In this document: positions 35,343-43,714 of the stretch, one piece after another
How the letters are laid out: each line of letters opens with the position of its first letter
How positions within the stretch are numbered: position 1 is the first letter of the stretch
Source of the DNA: Mariniflexile fucanivorans
GTDB taxonomy: Bacteria > Bacteroidota > Bacteroidia > Flavobacteriales > Flavobacteriaceae
Reading direction: 5' to 3'
NCBI RefSeq assembly: GCF_004341235.1
Contig: NZ_SLUP01000002.1
Location: forward strand, 248,001-312,000
Length of the DNA stretch: 64,000 bases
Position numbers and translations under genes: made by a program
Notes under the pieces: generated by a model
What the model saw: the letters and a program-made list of their open reading frames with translations, nothing else
The model's database searches: none
Told to the model about the DNA's origin: nothing

Positions 35343-36089
35343 ATGGATATATCCAAATTTATCGACTACACACTATTAAAAGCAACATCCTCAGAACGCG
35401 ATGTTATAAACCTATGCAACGAAGCCAAATTAAATGGCTTTTACGCCGTTTGTATCAACACGGCTTATGTAGCTTTAGCAAAGCAACTTTTAGATGACAC
35501 AAGTATTAAAATAGCCTCTGTTACCGGGTTTCCATTAGGAGCTACATCTACAGCCGCTAAAGTTTACGAAGCTAAAAAGGCTGTTGAAGATGGCGCTGAT
35601 GAAATTGAAATGGTAATGAATTTAGGATTTCTAAAAAGTAGAAACTTTGTATCTGTTTTAAAAGATATTATAGATGTGAAGCTTGCCATAAAGGACACGC
35701 CTTTAAAAGTTATATTGGAAATTTCCGAATTAAACAAAAACGAAATAATTAAAGCTTGTTCTATTTGCTTAGATGCTAATGTAGATGTTATTAAAACTTC
35801 TAGTGGGTTTTCAAAAAGTGGCGCTACTTTAACCGCTACAAAAATCATAAAAAAAACCATAAAAGATCAAGCTCAAATAATGGTTTCTGGTGGCATTGAA
35901 GACTATGAAACCGCCATGAAATACCTAGAAGCCGGTGCTGATAGAATTGGAACCTCAAAAAACATAAACCCAGCAAGCAGCAGCCTTCAAACCAGAAATG
36001 CTAAGATTTACAAAAAGTATCTGGACGCCAACCATAAACAAAACAATTCAGAAGCTCAGTACTCAAAAATGAGCCAAGAATTGCGGTAA
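35343..36089 (+). CDS. Deoxyribose-phosphate aldolase paralog with altered catalytic residues
   Basis: 248 residues of the DeoC TIM-barrel family, with an extra hydrophilic tail of about 25 residues. The Schiff-base lysine is kept (Lys151 in VIKTSSGF, equal to E. coli Lys167). However, the position of E. coli Asp102 is Glu89 (ADEIEMVMN), and the position of the proton-relay Lys201 is Met180 (QIMVSGG). Those residues are required in classical DeoC, so normal 2-deoxyribose-5-phosphate cleavage is doubtful. The paralog at 36283-36948 is intact. A strong terminator separates the two. It could have a new substrate, a regulatory role or be decaying, although the frame is fully open. Confidence 0.85.
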   Translation: MDISKFIDYTLLKATSSERDVINLCNEAKLNGFYAVCINTAYVALAKQLLDDTSIKIASVTGFPLGATSTAAKVYEAKKAVEDGADEIEMVMNLGFLKSRNFVSVLKDIIDVKLAIKDTPLKVILEISELNKNEIIKACSICLDANVDVIKTSSGFSKSGATLTATKIIKKTIKDQAQIMVSGGIEDYETAMKYLEAGADRIGTSKNINPASSSLQTRNAKIYKKYLDANHKQNNSEAQYSKMSQELR

Positions 36090-36114
36090 ACCATAAATTC
36101 TTACTTACAATTTT

Positions 36115-36159
36115 AATAAGCAGTTTGATTGTTAATTTAAAACAATTAAACTGCTTATT
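36115..36159 (+). terminator. Long hairpin terminator between the two deoC genes
   Basis: AATAAGCAGTTT-G-ATTGTT pairs with AACAAT-T-AAACTGCTTATT: 18 base pairs with one internal mismatch, in 45 bases. The T-run is short, so efficiency is uncertain, but it makes the first deoC a separate unit. Confidence 0.7.
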
Positions 36160-36175
36160 TATGCTATTAGCACCG

Positions 36176-36204
36176 TTGAATTTAAAGAATAGTTAATACA
36201 TTTG
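36176..36204 (+). promoter_or_regulatory. Promoter of the second deoC (Bacteroidota -33/-7 type)
   Basis: TTG (36176-36178), 18 bases, then TACATTTG (36197-36204): a full match to the TTG/TAnnTTTG consensus with normal spacing. It predicts a transcription start near 36210. Confidence 0.6.
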
Positions 36205-36208
36205 TAAC

Positions 36209-36246
36209 ACATGTATATCATATTTATTTCAAGATGATATACATGT
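36209..36246 (+). promoter_or_regulatory. 13-bp perfect inverted repeat at the predicted deoC2 transcription start
   Basis: ACATGTATATCAT (36209-36221) and ATGATATACATGT (36234-36246) are exact reverse complements with a 12-base spacer. The left arm begins at the predicted +1 and the right arm ends 36 bases before the start codon. It could be an operator (half-sites about 2.4 helical turns apart) or a stabilising 5' hairpin in the mRNA. Confidence 0.6.
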
Positions 36247-36282
36247 TTAGATAGATTAATTTACTTAAATTCGAACTGCAAC

Positions 36283-36948
36283 ATGAAACAGCTAAGTAGC
36301 TATATAGACCATACCATTTTAAAAGCAACAGCCACGAAAGACGATATTATACAGCTTTGCAATGAAGCTAAAACATATCAATTTCATTCTGTTTGCGTTA
36401 ATTCTTGTTATGCAACCTTGGCTAAGGAACAGCTAAAAAATAGCCCTGTAAAAGTTTGCTGTGTTATCGGATTTCCTTTAGGAGCCATGTGCACTGAAGC
36501 AAAAATAGCCGAAACCAAACAAGCTTTAAGTGATGGTGCCGATGAAATTGACATGGTACTTAACGTGGGGTTTTTTAAAAGCAAAGATTTTGATGCCGTT
36601 TCTAAAGATATTGAAGCTGTTAAAAAATGCATGCCAAACCTAACTTTAAAAGTGATTTTAGAAACTTGCCACCTAGACGAAGATGAAATAATAAAAGCCA
36701 GTGAAATAGCGATTCAAAGCGGTGCAGATTTTATTAAAACATCAACCGGGTTTGGCACTGGAGGCGCCACTATTGAAGATGTAAAACTTATGAAAAGTGT
36801 TGCCGATGGAAAAGCAAAAATAAAAGCATCAGGTGGTATAAAAGATCACAAAACAGCCATGGAATATATTAATTTAGGTGTTGAACGCCTAGGAACTTCC
36901 TCTGGAATTGCCATAGTTACAGGCAAAACTTCTACAGAGAGTTATTAA
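36283..36948 (+). CDS. deoC: Deoxyribose-phosphate aldolase
   Basis: 221 residues, the length of short bacterial DeoC. All key residues are present: Asp90 (ADEIDMVLN), Schiff-base Lys152 (FIKTSTGF) and Lys181 (KIKASGG). It splits 2-deoxyribose-5-phosphate into acetaldehyde and glyceraldehyde-3-phosphate in the cytoplasm. The purine nucleoside phosphorylase gene deoD follows after 57 bases, so the pair should salvage deoxyribonucleosides as carbon. A promoter and a striking inverted repeat lie upstream. Confidence 0.95.
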   Translation: MKQLSSYIDHTILKATATKDDIIQLCNEAKTYQFHSVCVNSCYATLAKEQLKNSPVKVCCVIGFPLGAMCTEAKIAETKQALSDGADEIDMVLNVGFFKSKDFDAVSKDIEAVKKCMPNLTLKVILETCHLDEDEIIKASEIAIQSGADFIKTSTGFGTGGATIEDVKLMKSVADGKAKIKASGGIKDHKTAMEYINLGVERLGTSSGIAIVTGKTSTESY

Positions 36949-37005
36949 ATAATCGTTTCTAACCGTCTAACAATCCAACAATCCAACTTTCTAAAAATCT
37001 AACTA

Positions 37006-37704
37006 ATGAGCGTACATATAGAAGCAAAAAAAGGTGACATAGCAGAAACCATTTTATTACCAGGAGACCCATTACGAGCCAAATGGATTGCTGAAGCATT
37101 TTTTGAAAACCCAGTATGCTTTAATCAAGTAAGAGGCATGTTGGGATACACAGGCACCTACAACAATAAACGCGTATCGGTTATGGGAACTGGTATGGGC
37201 GTACCCTCCATATCTATTTATGCACACGAATTAATAACGGAATATGGTGTTAAAAATTTAATTCGTGTAGGTAGTGCAGGTTCTTACCAATCGCATATTA
37301 AATTACGTGATATTGTATTAGCTATGGCGGCATCTTCAAATTCTGGGGTTAACGAGCTTCGTTTTGGTGGTGCAGATTATGCTCCTACCGCTAATTTTGA
37401 ATTATTTCAAAAAGCCATAGAAGCTGCAAAAGTTAAAGACATCCCAATTAAAGCTGGCAATGTATTTACCTCGGATGAATTTTATGCAGATGATTTTGAA
37501 TCTTATAAGAAATGGTCGAAATTCGGAGTGCTTTGTGTGGAAATGGAAACGGCAGGATTATATACCGTTGCCGCAAAACACAATGTAAATGCGCTTACTA
37601 TTTTAACTATTTCAGATTCCTTGGTAACTGGAGAACGCACTACTTCAAAAGATAGAGAAACCACCTTTAAAGGAATGATTGAGATTGCTTTAGAATTAGC
37701 TTAG
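37006..37704 (+). CDS. deoD: Purine-nucleoside phosphorylase, DeoD type
   Basis: 232 residues of the hexameric PNP family: [16 protein letters not shown] (phosphate binding), [39 protein letters not shown] (ribose and base contact), and [13 protein letters not shown] with the catalytic Asp. It releases purine base and (deoxy)ribose-1-phosphate from nucleosides. It is likely co-transcribed with deoC; a phosphopentomutase is not in the window. Confidence 0.95.
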   Translation: MSVHIEAKKGDIAETILLPGDPLRAKWIAEAFFENPVCFNQVRGMLGYTGTYNNKRVSVMGTGMGVPSISIYAHELITEYGVKNLIRVGSAGSYQSHIKLRDIVLAMAASSNSGVNELRFGGADYAPTANFELFQKAIEAAKVKDIPIKAGNVFTSDEFYADDFESYKKWSKFGVLCVEMETAGLYTVAAKHNVNALTILTISDSLVTGERTTSKDRETTFKGMIEIALELA

Positions 37705-37739
37705 TGAGAAAGTTTTGGCGTTATATTATAAAAATAAAC

Positions 37740-37828
37740 TACCTCAGGGCAAGCCCATGAGGTATTAAATTCCAAAAAAAAGGAAATTCCAAATTCCATA
37801 AATGAAGACGGGGCAAGCCTCGAGGTAT
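37740..37828. repeat. GGGCAAGCCC palindromic repeats (two copies)
   Basis: TACCTCA-GGGC-AA-GCCC-A-TGAGGTA (37740-37764) is a near-perfect 11-bp stem. A diverged copy, GACGGGGCAAGCCTCGAGGTA, is at 37808-37827. They lie between deoD and the converging DUF6503 gene and may terminate both. This pattern is typical of REP-like repeats between genes. Confidence 0.5.
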
Positions 37829-37854
37829 GAAACCCAAAAAAAATCAAATAATTA

Positions 37855-38580
37855 CTAATCAACAATTATATTTTTAAGTTCAATCTTAGAAAGTAAACTT
37901 AAATCTCCAGTTTCGAATAAATTATCAAGATTTTCCAATGAAACATTTTCGTTTGTTGGTTTATAATTATTGTAATCTACAAACCGTATTCCTTTAATGT
38001 AACGTTCGTTATAAGCCTCTCGAAAGCGAAAACCAACACCATCATCTTCATTATAAGAATAGGCTAAATAATCAACTTTAAATGTTTCGGCATTAATCCA
38101 GTAAATAAAAACATCTTCAAAATCTTCACCACCACCCTCTTCATTAAAAGTAATTTTAATTTTGTAATACTCTTTTCCTGCCAATTTTGATGTTCCTAAA
38201 TACGATTTGTTTACAGCATCACCATCTAACCCGTAAGGTAATACCGAAAAATAATGCACCGAGTTTACAGAAGCAGCATATTTAGGAATCATACTGTCGG
38301 CCACCTCAACAACATGCTCGTTTATAACACGTTCAAACCCCTTGTTGCTTAATAAATCAACGATAGAATCAGAAACTCTAGCTAACGTGAAACCGTTACT
38401 ATTACGTTTTGCAAAATAATGTTTGTCTCTAAAATCAAATTCAATATTAGAATTTTTAATCAAATTGCCACCTGAAACTTCAATAGATTTACGAACAATG
38501 ACGGTGGCATCTTTAATTTCTTTTTCACAACTAAGCATTGAAATTGTTAGTACAACTAATAATATAATTTTTTTAGGCAT
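37855..38580 (-). CDS. DUF6503-like lipoprotein
   Basis: 241 residues with lipobox SMLSC (Cys18). The mature protein is beta-rich, with the N-terminal pattern VIVRKSIEVSGGNLIKNSNIEFDFRDKHYFAKRN and a later VFIYWINAETFKVDYLAYSYNEDDGVGFRFREAY, similar to LolA/LolB-like half-barrels of the DUF6503 family. It is periplasmic or outer-membrane attached. The function is unknown. It follows pxpC by 45 bases on the same strand and could be part of that transcript. Confidence 0.65.
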   Translation of the reverse strand: MPKKIILLVVLTISMLSCEKEIKDATVIVRKSIEVSGGNLIKNSNIEFDFRDKHYFAKRNSNGFTLARVSDSIVDLLSNKGFERVINEHVVEVADSMIPKYAASVNSVHYFSVLPYGLDGDAVNKSYLGTSKLAGKEYYKIKITFNEEGGGEDFEDVFIYWINAETFKVDYLAYSYNEDDGVGFRFREAYNERYIKGIRFVDYNNYKPTNENVSLENLDNLFETGDLSLLSKIELKNIIVD

Positions 38581-38625
38581 GATATAATTTTAGCAATTTG
38601 TCGTTAATACTAATAAATACTTAAC

Positions 38626-39480
38626 CTAATATTGAGAATTAAGTTTAAAATGAATTGTTTTACCTGTAAACTTTTGCGCCAATACATTTATAGAAGATTC
38701 TTTAAGCTGAAACACTCTTGGATAACCTCCTGTTGTTTGGCAATCGCGCATTAAAATTATGAGCTTACCTGATGGGGTTAATTGAACCGTTCCCGGAAGT
38801 ACTGGAGATGTAATGATAGGCTCTAAATTATTTTCTAAAAGTTCTGAAAGTTGATACCCCATTCGGTTATTTTCTTTGGAAATAGTAAATTCATTTTGAA
38901 GCAGCAATTTTTGTTGTTTAGTAGATAATAAATGAAATTCCGGACCTTTAAAAACCTCAATATCTTTAGTTGAGAAATGTTTATTTTTTACTTTAACTAA
39001 TGAATTGTTATCATTTAAATATAAATCATTTATGTTTGTTTTTAATTCGTTATTTTTTGATAATTTATTCAAATCTGTAACATCTTTATACATACTTCTA
39101 CTTCGCATGACTTCCTCTGTTTTGAAACCACCAGAAACCGCCAAATAACAACGAAAACCCTTATTTAGTTTTCCAAAAGAAAGCACATCTTCCGCACTTA
39201 CTTTCATGCTTTTATTTAGATGAATAGGCACGCCATTTAATTGAGGCGACATATCTGCTCCAGACACGCAGATATAGGTACTGCAGCTAAATTGTAGTTT
39301 TGCTCCCGTCATAGTCATTTCAATAACTGCATCATTAGCATGATTACCCAAGATAAGGTTTGCTAAAGTTGCCGAATACACATCCATAACCCCTGAATAT
39401 GGAACGCCGAATTCCTGAAACCCAGTCCTTCCCAAATCTTGAATTGTAGAATAAAACCCGGGAGACAATACTTTAACCAC
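38626..39480 (-). CDS. pxpC: 5-oxoprolinase subunit C
   Basis: 284 residues from GTG 39480 (MVKVLSPGFYSTIQDLGRTG). This start overlaps the pxpB stop by 8 bases and gives the family N-terminus; an upstream ATG at 39510 is inside pxpB. It belongs to the biotin-dependent carboxyltransferase-like / KipA family (QDLGRTGFQEFGVPYSGVMD; SRSMYKDV; NNRMGYQLSE; LPGTVQLTPSGKLIILMRDCQTTGGYPR). With PxpA and PxpB it forms the ATP-dependent 5-oxoprolinase that opens 5-oxoproline to glutamate. Confidence 0.9.
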   Translation of the reverse strand: MVKVLSPGFYSTIQDLGRTGFQEFGVPYSGVMDVYSATLANLILGNHANDAVIEMTMTGAKLQFSCSTYICVSGADMSPQLNGVPIHLNKSMKVSAEDVLSFGKLNKGFRCYLAVSGGFKTEEVMRSRSMYKDVTDLNKLSKNNELKTNINDLYLNDNNSLVKVKNKHFSTKDIEVFKGPEFHLLSTKQQKLLLQNEFTISKENNRMGYQLSELLENNLEPIITSPVLPGTVQLTPSGKLIILMRDCQTTGGYPRVFQLKESSINVLAQKFTGKTIHFKLNSQY

Positions 39481-40204
39481 TAAACACCTCACTTTCCAAC
39501 TGATACACACCAGAATCTACCAAAATCTTGATGTTTTCATATTCTTTTAAAGAAACTGGCTTAAAAACCAGACGATCTCCTGGTTTCGAAAAACAAGGTG
39601 TTTTTAATTTAGGATTGAAAAACGCAATAGGCGAATTTCCAATAATATTCCAACCACCCGGACTCGCCGATGGATACACGCCCGTTTGACTACCACCAAT
39701 GGCAACAGCGCCTTTTTCAATTTGTAAACGTGGGGTCGATTTCCTAGGTATATAAAGCGATTTGTCCAAACCACCCAAATATAAAAAACCGGGTAAAAAA
39801 CCAATAAAATAAACCGTATAAACAGCTTGAGAATGTCGCTTAATAATGGCTTCTTTTGAGAGTTTTTTTTCTTTGGAAACAACTTCCAAATCTATTCCAA
39901 AAAAACCATCATAACATACAGGTATCTTCCATAAAACTGACACACTGTCATTATTCAATTTTAAAGATTTGTATGCATTTTTCAGAAAAATGACTTCATT
40001 TTCAAAATTCCTACAAATTGAATCGTAAATAATTAATAACGAGTTATATGCGGATTTTAATTCAACAATAGATTTAATTTTTTTTTCTTCAATAATCTTT
40101 TTAAATTGAATAATATCATTTAATATTTCATTATCAATAACTGCTGGCCATTCCACCAAAATAGAACGCTCGCCAAACGGTTTGTATGTAAGATTAAAAG
40201 CCAT
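39473..40204 (-). CDS. pxpB: 5-oxoprolinase subunit B
   Basis: 243 residues of the KipI/PxpB family: FGERSILVEWP at the start, then IKSIVELKSAYNSLLIIYD, and the conserved FIGFLPGFLYLGGLD, PRKSTPRLQIEKGAVAIGGSQTGVYPSASPGGWNIIG. It is a subunit of ATP-dependent 5-oxoprolinase. It begins 4 bases after pxpA and overlaps pxpC, consistent with one complex made from one transcript. Confidence 0.93.
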   Translation of the reverse strand: MAFNLTYKPFGERSILVEWPAVIDNEILNDIIQFKKIIEEKKIKSIVELKSAYNSLLIIYDSICRNFENEVIFLKNAYKSLKLNNDSVSVLWKIPVCYDGFFGIDLEVVSKEKKLSKEAIIKRHSQAVYTVYFIGFLPGFLYLGGLDKSLYIPRKSTPRLQIEKGAVAIGGSQTGVYPSASPGGWNIIGNSPIAFFNPKLKTPCFSKPGDRLVFKPVSLKEYENIKILVDSGVYQLESEVFSG

Positions 40205-40208
40205 AAAA

Positions 40209-40949
40209 TTAAATTATTTTTATGCCTTTAGCCTTTAAATTTTCATGAAGTTTTTTAAGTAATTCTACAGCTTGAAGCGTATCTCCATGTAGACAAAATG
40301 TTTCTGCTTTTATTGCTATTTCTGCCTCTGTAATGGTTTTTACTTTTCGCTTGTTAATCATATAAAACACATGTTCAAACATGGCATCTGCATCATGAAT
40401 TAATGCATTTTCTTGGGTACGCGACACCAAGGTTAAATCATCATTATAATGTCTATCGGCGAACGCTTCGTAAGTAATTGGGATATTACTTTGAAGTGCT
40501 AAGGTTTCTATAACCGATTTATAGGGCACATAAAGTTTTACAGGTAAAGCCATACTTCTAATAACCTCAACAATAACTGTAGCGATTCTAACGTCTGTAA
40601 CAGCCATGTTGTACAAGGCTCCGTGGGGTTTAATATGATGCAATATGGTGTTTTCCTCCTGAATAATGGTCATTAAATCGTTTATTTGCTCTTTCAATGA
40701 AGTAAACAAGGCCACACAGGGCATTTCCATGGGTTTTCTGCCAAAATTTTCTAAATCTGGAAACGATGGGTGCGCACCAATTTTAACACGGTGCTTTTTG
40801 GCTAATTTAACCACTTTGCGCATGGTTTTATTAGTACCCGCATGTCCGCCACAAGCAATATTGCACGACGATACATACGGAATTAACAGTGATTCGTTGC
40901 CAATACCTTCGCCTACATCTACATTTATATCGATACTTTGTGTTTGCAC
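40209..40949 (-). CDS. pxpA: 5-oxoprolinase subunit A (LamB/YcsF family)
   Basis: 246 residues: IDINVDVGEGIGNESLLIPYVSSCNIACGGHAG is the family hallmark, with VKIGAHPSFPDLENFGRK, HHIKPHGALYNMA and ETFCLHGDTLQAVE. The His and Asp residues line the active site. It hydrolyses or activates 5-oxoproline together with PxpB and PxpC. It lies 15 bases after the DUF2891 lipoprotein gene. Confidence 0.95.
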   Translation of the reverse strand: MQTQSIDINVDVGEGIGNESLLIPYVSSCNIACGGHAGTNKTMRKVVKLAKKHRVKIGAHPSFPDLENFGRKPMEMPCVALFTSLKEQINDLMTIIQEENTILHHIKPHGALYNMAVTDVRIATVIVEVIRSMALPVKLYVPYKSVIETLALQSNIPITYEAFADRHYNDDLTLVSRTQENALIHDADAMFEHVFYMINKRKVKTITEAEIAIKAETFCLHGDTLQAVELLKKLHENLKAKGIKII

Positions 40950-40964
40950 AGATTTTGTTTTATA

Positions 40965-42071
40965 TTATTTAGAAGTGTTATTTAAAGCATAAATAGCAAA
41001 ACTACCTAACCAATGGCCGCCTTCATAACTATCTTCAAAAATACTAGGTAATGAATAATTTATGTGCGCATACGCGATATTATTTAAATGATTGTATTCC
41101 GGAAGGTCCTCAGCAATTTTGATTAAATTCCAAGCACGCGAAAAATTAACACCATCTAAATGCACCAACTGACCATCGGTTCTATCGGAAACTTTTCCTG
41201 TTTCTAATATAAAGCTTTTATTATTTAGTTGCGGTAAAAATTCGTTTATCCAACGTTTAAAATCTTCTTTGGTCATCAAACGCTTCATTAAAGCCGCTTC
41301 TTCCAAACTTGGCGATAAAAAATCACTTCCACTAGGTTCCCAACCCATCGGGCAATTTTCATCTTTAAAAAAGAAAAAATCCGCACGTTCTTTAATTGCT
41401 TTTTTAAGTGGTTCGTTTTTTAGTGTTTCAGCATAATCGTAAGCAAAAGACAAACCAAAAGCGGTATTAGTATGCGTCCCCACACGCTGTGGATAGTTTA
41501 ATTTTGGTAAAAATTCGATGTATTTATCAACAATCAAATTGGTTAAAGGCTGTAAATTGGTTTCTAATGTTTTAGCAACAGGTGCATCCCAAGTGTGAAG
41601 TTCTTCAACCAACTTTAATAACCATGCCCAACCATAGGTACGTTCAAACGATTTGTTGTGTTCACCTAAGAAAAAAGCAACTTCAACTTCTATGTTTTCT
41701 TTAGAAATATTTTGAAGTAACTTTTGTTTGATTTCCTCGGCATGTTCCAAATCTGGAAACTGTTTGAGCAAACTCACCAAGCTCCAATGTGCATGAACTG
41801 CTGAATGCCAATCGAAACAGCCATAAAAGGCAGGGTGCAACGTTTGTGGTGATTTTAAATCGGCATCACCACCCAAAGTTTGGGATAATTTGTTTGGATA
41901 CTCAACATGCATACAACTTAAAGGTAATTGCGCTAATTTGTTGGCTTGTTCTATATTTAGAACTGGTATTTTTTCTTGTTTTATTTCTGGTGCATCAGTT
42001 TTATTATTTTTTTCTGAATTGTTACAATTTACCACCAAAACCGTACATAGTATAACAATGTAATTCTTCAT
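40965..42071 (-). CDS. DUF2891 lipoprotein, first gene of the pxp operon
   Basis: 368 residues with lipobox VVNC (Cys16). The mature part is an all-helical domain with HPAFYGCFDWHSAVHAHW, RTYGWAWLLKLVEEL, YPQRVGTHTNTAFGLSFA, DFLSPSLEEAALM and YEGGHWLGSFAIYAL, clearly the DUF2891 family. Conserved His/Trp/Glu residues suggest an alpha/alpha-toroid enzyme, but no activity is established. It is placed in the periplasm by its signal. Short spacing to pxpA suggests that it may act on, or release, a precursor of 5-oxoproline; this is inference. Confidence 0.85.
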   Translation of the reverse strand: MKNYIVILCTVLVVNCNNSEKNNKTDAPEIKQEKIPVLNIEQANKLAQLPLSCMHVEYPNKLSQTLGGDADLKSPQTLHPAFYGCFDWHSAVHAHWSLVSLLKQFPDLEHAEEIKQKLLQNISKENIEVEVAFFLGEHNKSFERTYGWAWLLKLVEELHTWDAPVAKTLETNLQPLTNLIVDKYIEFLPKLNYPQRVGTHTNTAFGLSFAYDYAETLKNEPLKKAIKERADFFFFKDENCPMGWEPSGSDFLSPSLEEAALMKRLMTKEDFKRWINEFLPQLNNKSFILETGKVSDRTDGQLVHLDGVNFSRAWNLIKIAEDLPEYNHLNNIAYAHINYSLPSIFEDSYEGGHWLGSFAIYALNNTSK

Positions 42072-42110
42072 TTTTTGTTTTTTTTGTATAGGAAGTAAGA
42101 TATAGAAATA

Positions 42111-43136
42111 TTATCTAACTAAACTAAAATGTCCTCTAAACTTCATTCCATTCTTATAAACTATAAGATACCAATAATCGTTAGTTGGCATTGGGTTTCC
42201 ATTGAAGGTACCGTCCCACCCTGTTGAAAAATCATCTAATTGTTTCAGCAACTTTCCATAACGATCGTAAATAAAAACACGAGATACAAGATTTAATGTG
42301 TTTGGAACTATCCAATAATCGTTTGTATTATCATTATTTGGTGTGAAGAATTTGGGTGGCAAATGGCTTTCATCAACTCCTGTAAAAAAACGTTGTTCGG
42401 GACATCCCATTGCTTCTCCACTTAAATTATAAGGCACTATAGTTATGTACATCGTGGTGTTTTGAGGTAAATTTGCCGGTATATCATAAGTGGTTATGTT
42501 GCCCACATCGAACGTATTCCTTATATCTGTGCCTGTTGTAAATGTTTCAACGGTTAATATGTAACCCGTCGCATCAGGAACGGGCATCCAAGACAAATTG
42601 GTTTCAATAGGAACGTTTTTTGCACCAGCCAAAGGCACTAATAAACTTGTACAGTTTGGAACCAAGGATAAATCTTGTGTTATAAATGTTTCTTCAGCAC
42701 AAGACACTGCATCGCCATCTGAATTGTAAGGTGTTATTTTAACATAAATGGTAGCGTTTTCAGGTAAATCTTTGGGTAAATTATAGCTTAACACATCACC
42801 TACGTTATAAGCGTTTAATATATCGGTGCCTCCAGAACTTGTGCCTACCGTTAATTTATAACCTGTTACATTTGAAACTGGATTCCACGATAAATTCGTT
42901 TCTTTTACTACATGAATTGCCCCTGCCAATGGCATTGTTAACGTTGTACATGTTGGAGCTATAATTACATCTTCCAAAGTAAAACTATCTACCAAACATC
43001 GTTCTGATATATCTGTTCTCCAAGTAGCAGCGAGAGGTGTGGTATCCAAAAGTATGGAACTATAACTTTTTGTTGTTGAAAAAAACAAGCTAAAAAAAAG
43101 TAAAATATAAATCTTTATTGAAGTTTTTTTAGTCAT
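42111..43136 (-). CDS. Secreted protein with two Fn3-like repeats and T9SS type B sorting domain
   Basis: 341 residues. After a signal peptide and a short segment with two cysteines come two similar domains of about 93 residues (PLAGAIHVVKETNLSWNPV... and PLAGAKNVPIETNLSWMPV...). Each has a YKLTVGTSSGGTDI/YILTVETFTTGTDI core, like fibronectin type III. The C-terminal about 80 residues (PPKFFTPNNDNTNDYWIV...RVFIYDRYGKLLKQ...GWDGTFNGNPMPTNDYW) are the type B gliding-motility C-terminal domain that directs export by the type IX system. It is small for such proteins, which are often giant adhesins. It precedes the DUF2891 gene by 39 bases. Confidence 0.88.
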   Translation of the reverse strand: MTKKTSIKIYILLFFSLFFSTTKSYSSILLDTTPLAATWRTDISERCLVDSFTLEDVIIAPTCTTLTMPLAGAIHVVKETNLSWNPVSNVTGYKLTVGTSSGGTDILNAYNVGDVLSYNLPKDLPENATIYVKITPYNSDGDAVSCAEETFITQDLSLVPNCTSLLVPLAGAKNVPIETNLSWMPVPDATGYILTVETFTTGTDIRNTFDVGNITTYDIPANLPQNTTMYITIVPYNLSGEAMGCPEQRFFTGVDESHLPPKFFTPNNDNTNDYWIVPNTLNLVSRVFIYDRYGKLLKQLDDFSTGWDGTFNGNPMPTNDYWYLIVYKNGMKFRGHFSLVR

Positions 43137-43385
43137 TGAAATGGTTTAATTCATTTTTTAAGTAAGCAAATGAATTTACAAAAAACAGTTGACAACATGG
43201 TTTCTTTTAATAAAACTTTTAAGTTGCCATGATATTTTTAATAAGCAATAGAGCTATTAAAAATTAATGATGAATGCTTAGAAATAATGCTATTTAAACC
43301 AATTTAAAACGTTAAATATAATTTTAGAACTTTTTGCATATCATAATAATTCACTGGTTTTTTTATCTTGTTTAAGGTTGCTTTT

Positions 43386-43415
43386 TTGTTGGAAAATAAA
43401 AATAAAGTATATTTA
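43386..43415 (+). promoter_or_regulatory. Candidate promoter of the two membrane coiled-coil genes
   Basis: TTG (43386-43388), 19 bases, then TATATTTA (43408-43415), one base off TAnnTTTG. It is 22 bases before the start codon. The rest of the 301-base gap 43137-43437 shows nothing else. Confidence 0.4.
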
Positions 43416-43437
43416 GTAAAATCTTAGATAAAATAGC

Positions 43438-43713
43438 ATGGCTAAAAAGCAAAAACCAATTGAAATTGAAGGTGTCAGAATTGTTTCAAAACCACAGTTC
43501 CTTATAGGTATAATAAGTGTTACTTTTATTGCAGCTATTCACTTTTTTACTTTTCAAAATATGAAAAAGGAATTAACTGAGAACATCGAAATAACCAAAT
43601 CGATTAACCAAAAATTATCAGACCAGAAAACTGAATTCTACCAAGAATTTCAAAAATTACATTCTACAACAGCTAAAATAGAAGGAAAATTAGAAATATT
43701 AATCGAAGATTAG
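43438..43713 (+). CDS. Small membrane-anchored coiled-coil protein
   Basis: 91 residues: a basic N-terminus (MAKKQKPIEIEGVRIVSKPQ), one transmembrane helix (about 22-39, FLIGIISVTFIAAIHFFTF), and a predicted coiled coil (about 42-88, ENIEITKSINQKLSDQKTEFYQEF...). Orientation is probably cytoplasmic N-terminus. No family is recognised. The next gene starts one base after its stop, so the two proteins are probably made together. Both are more AT-rich than average for the window. Confidence 0.65.
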   Translation: MAKKQKPIEIEGVRIVSKPQFLIGIISVTFIAAIHFFTFQNMKKELTENIEITKSINQKLSDQKTEFYQEFQKLHSTTAKIEGKLEILIED

Positions 43714-43714
43714 A

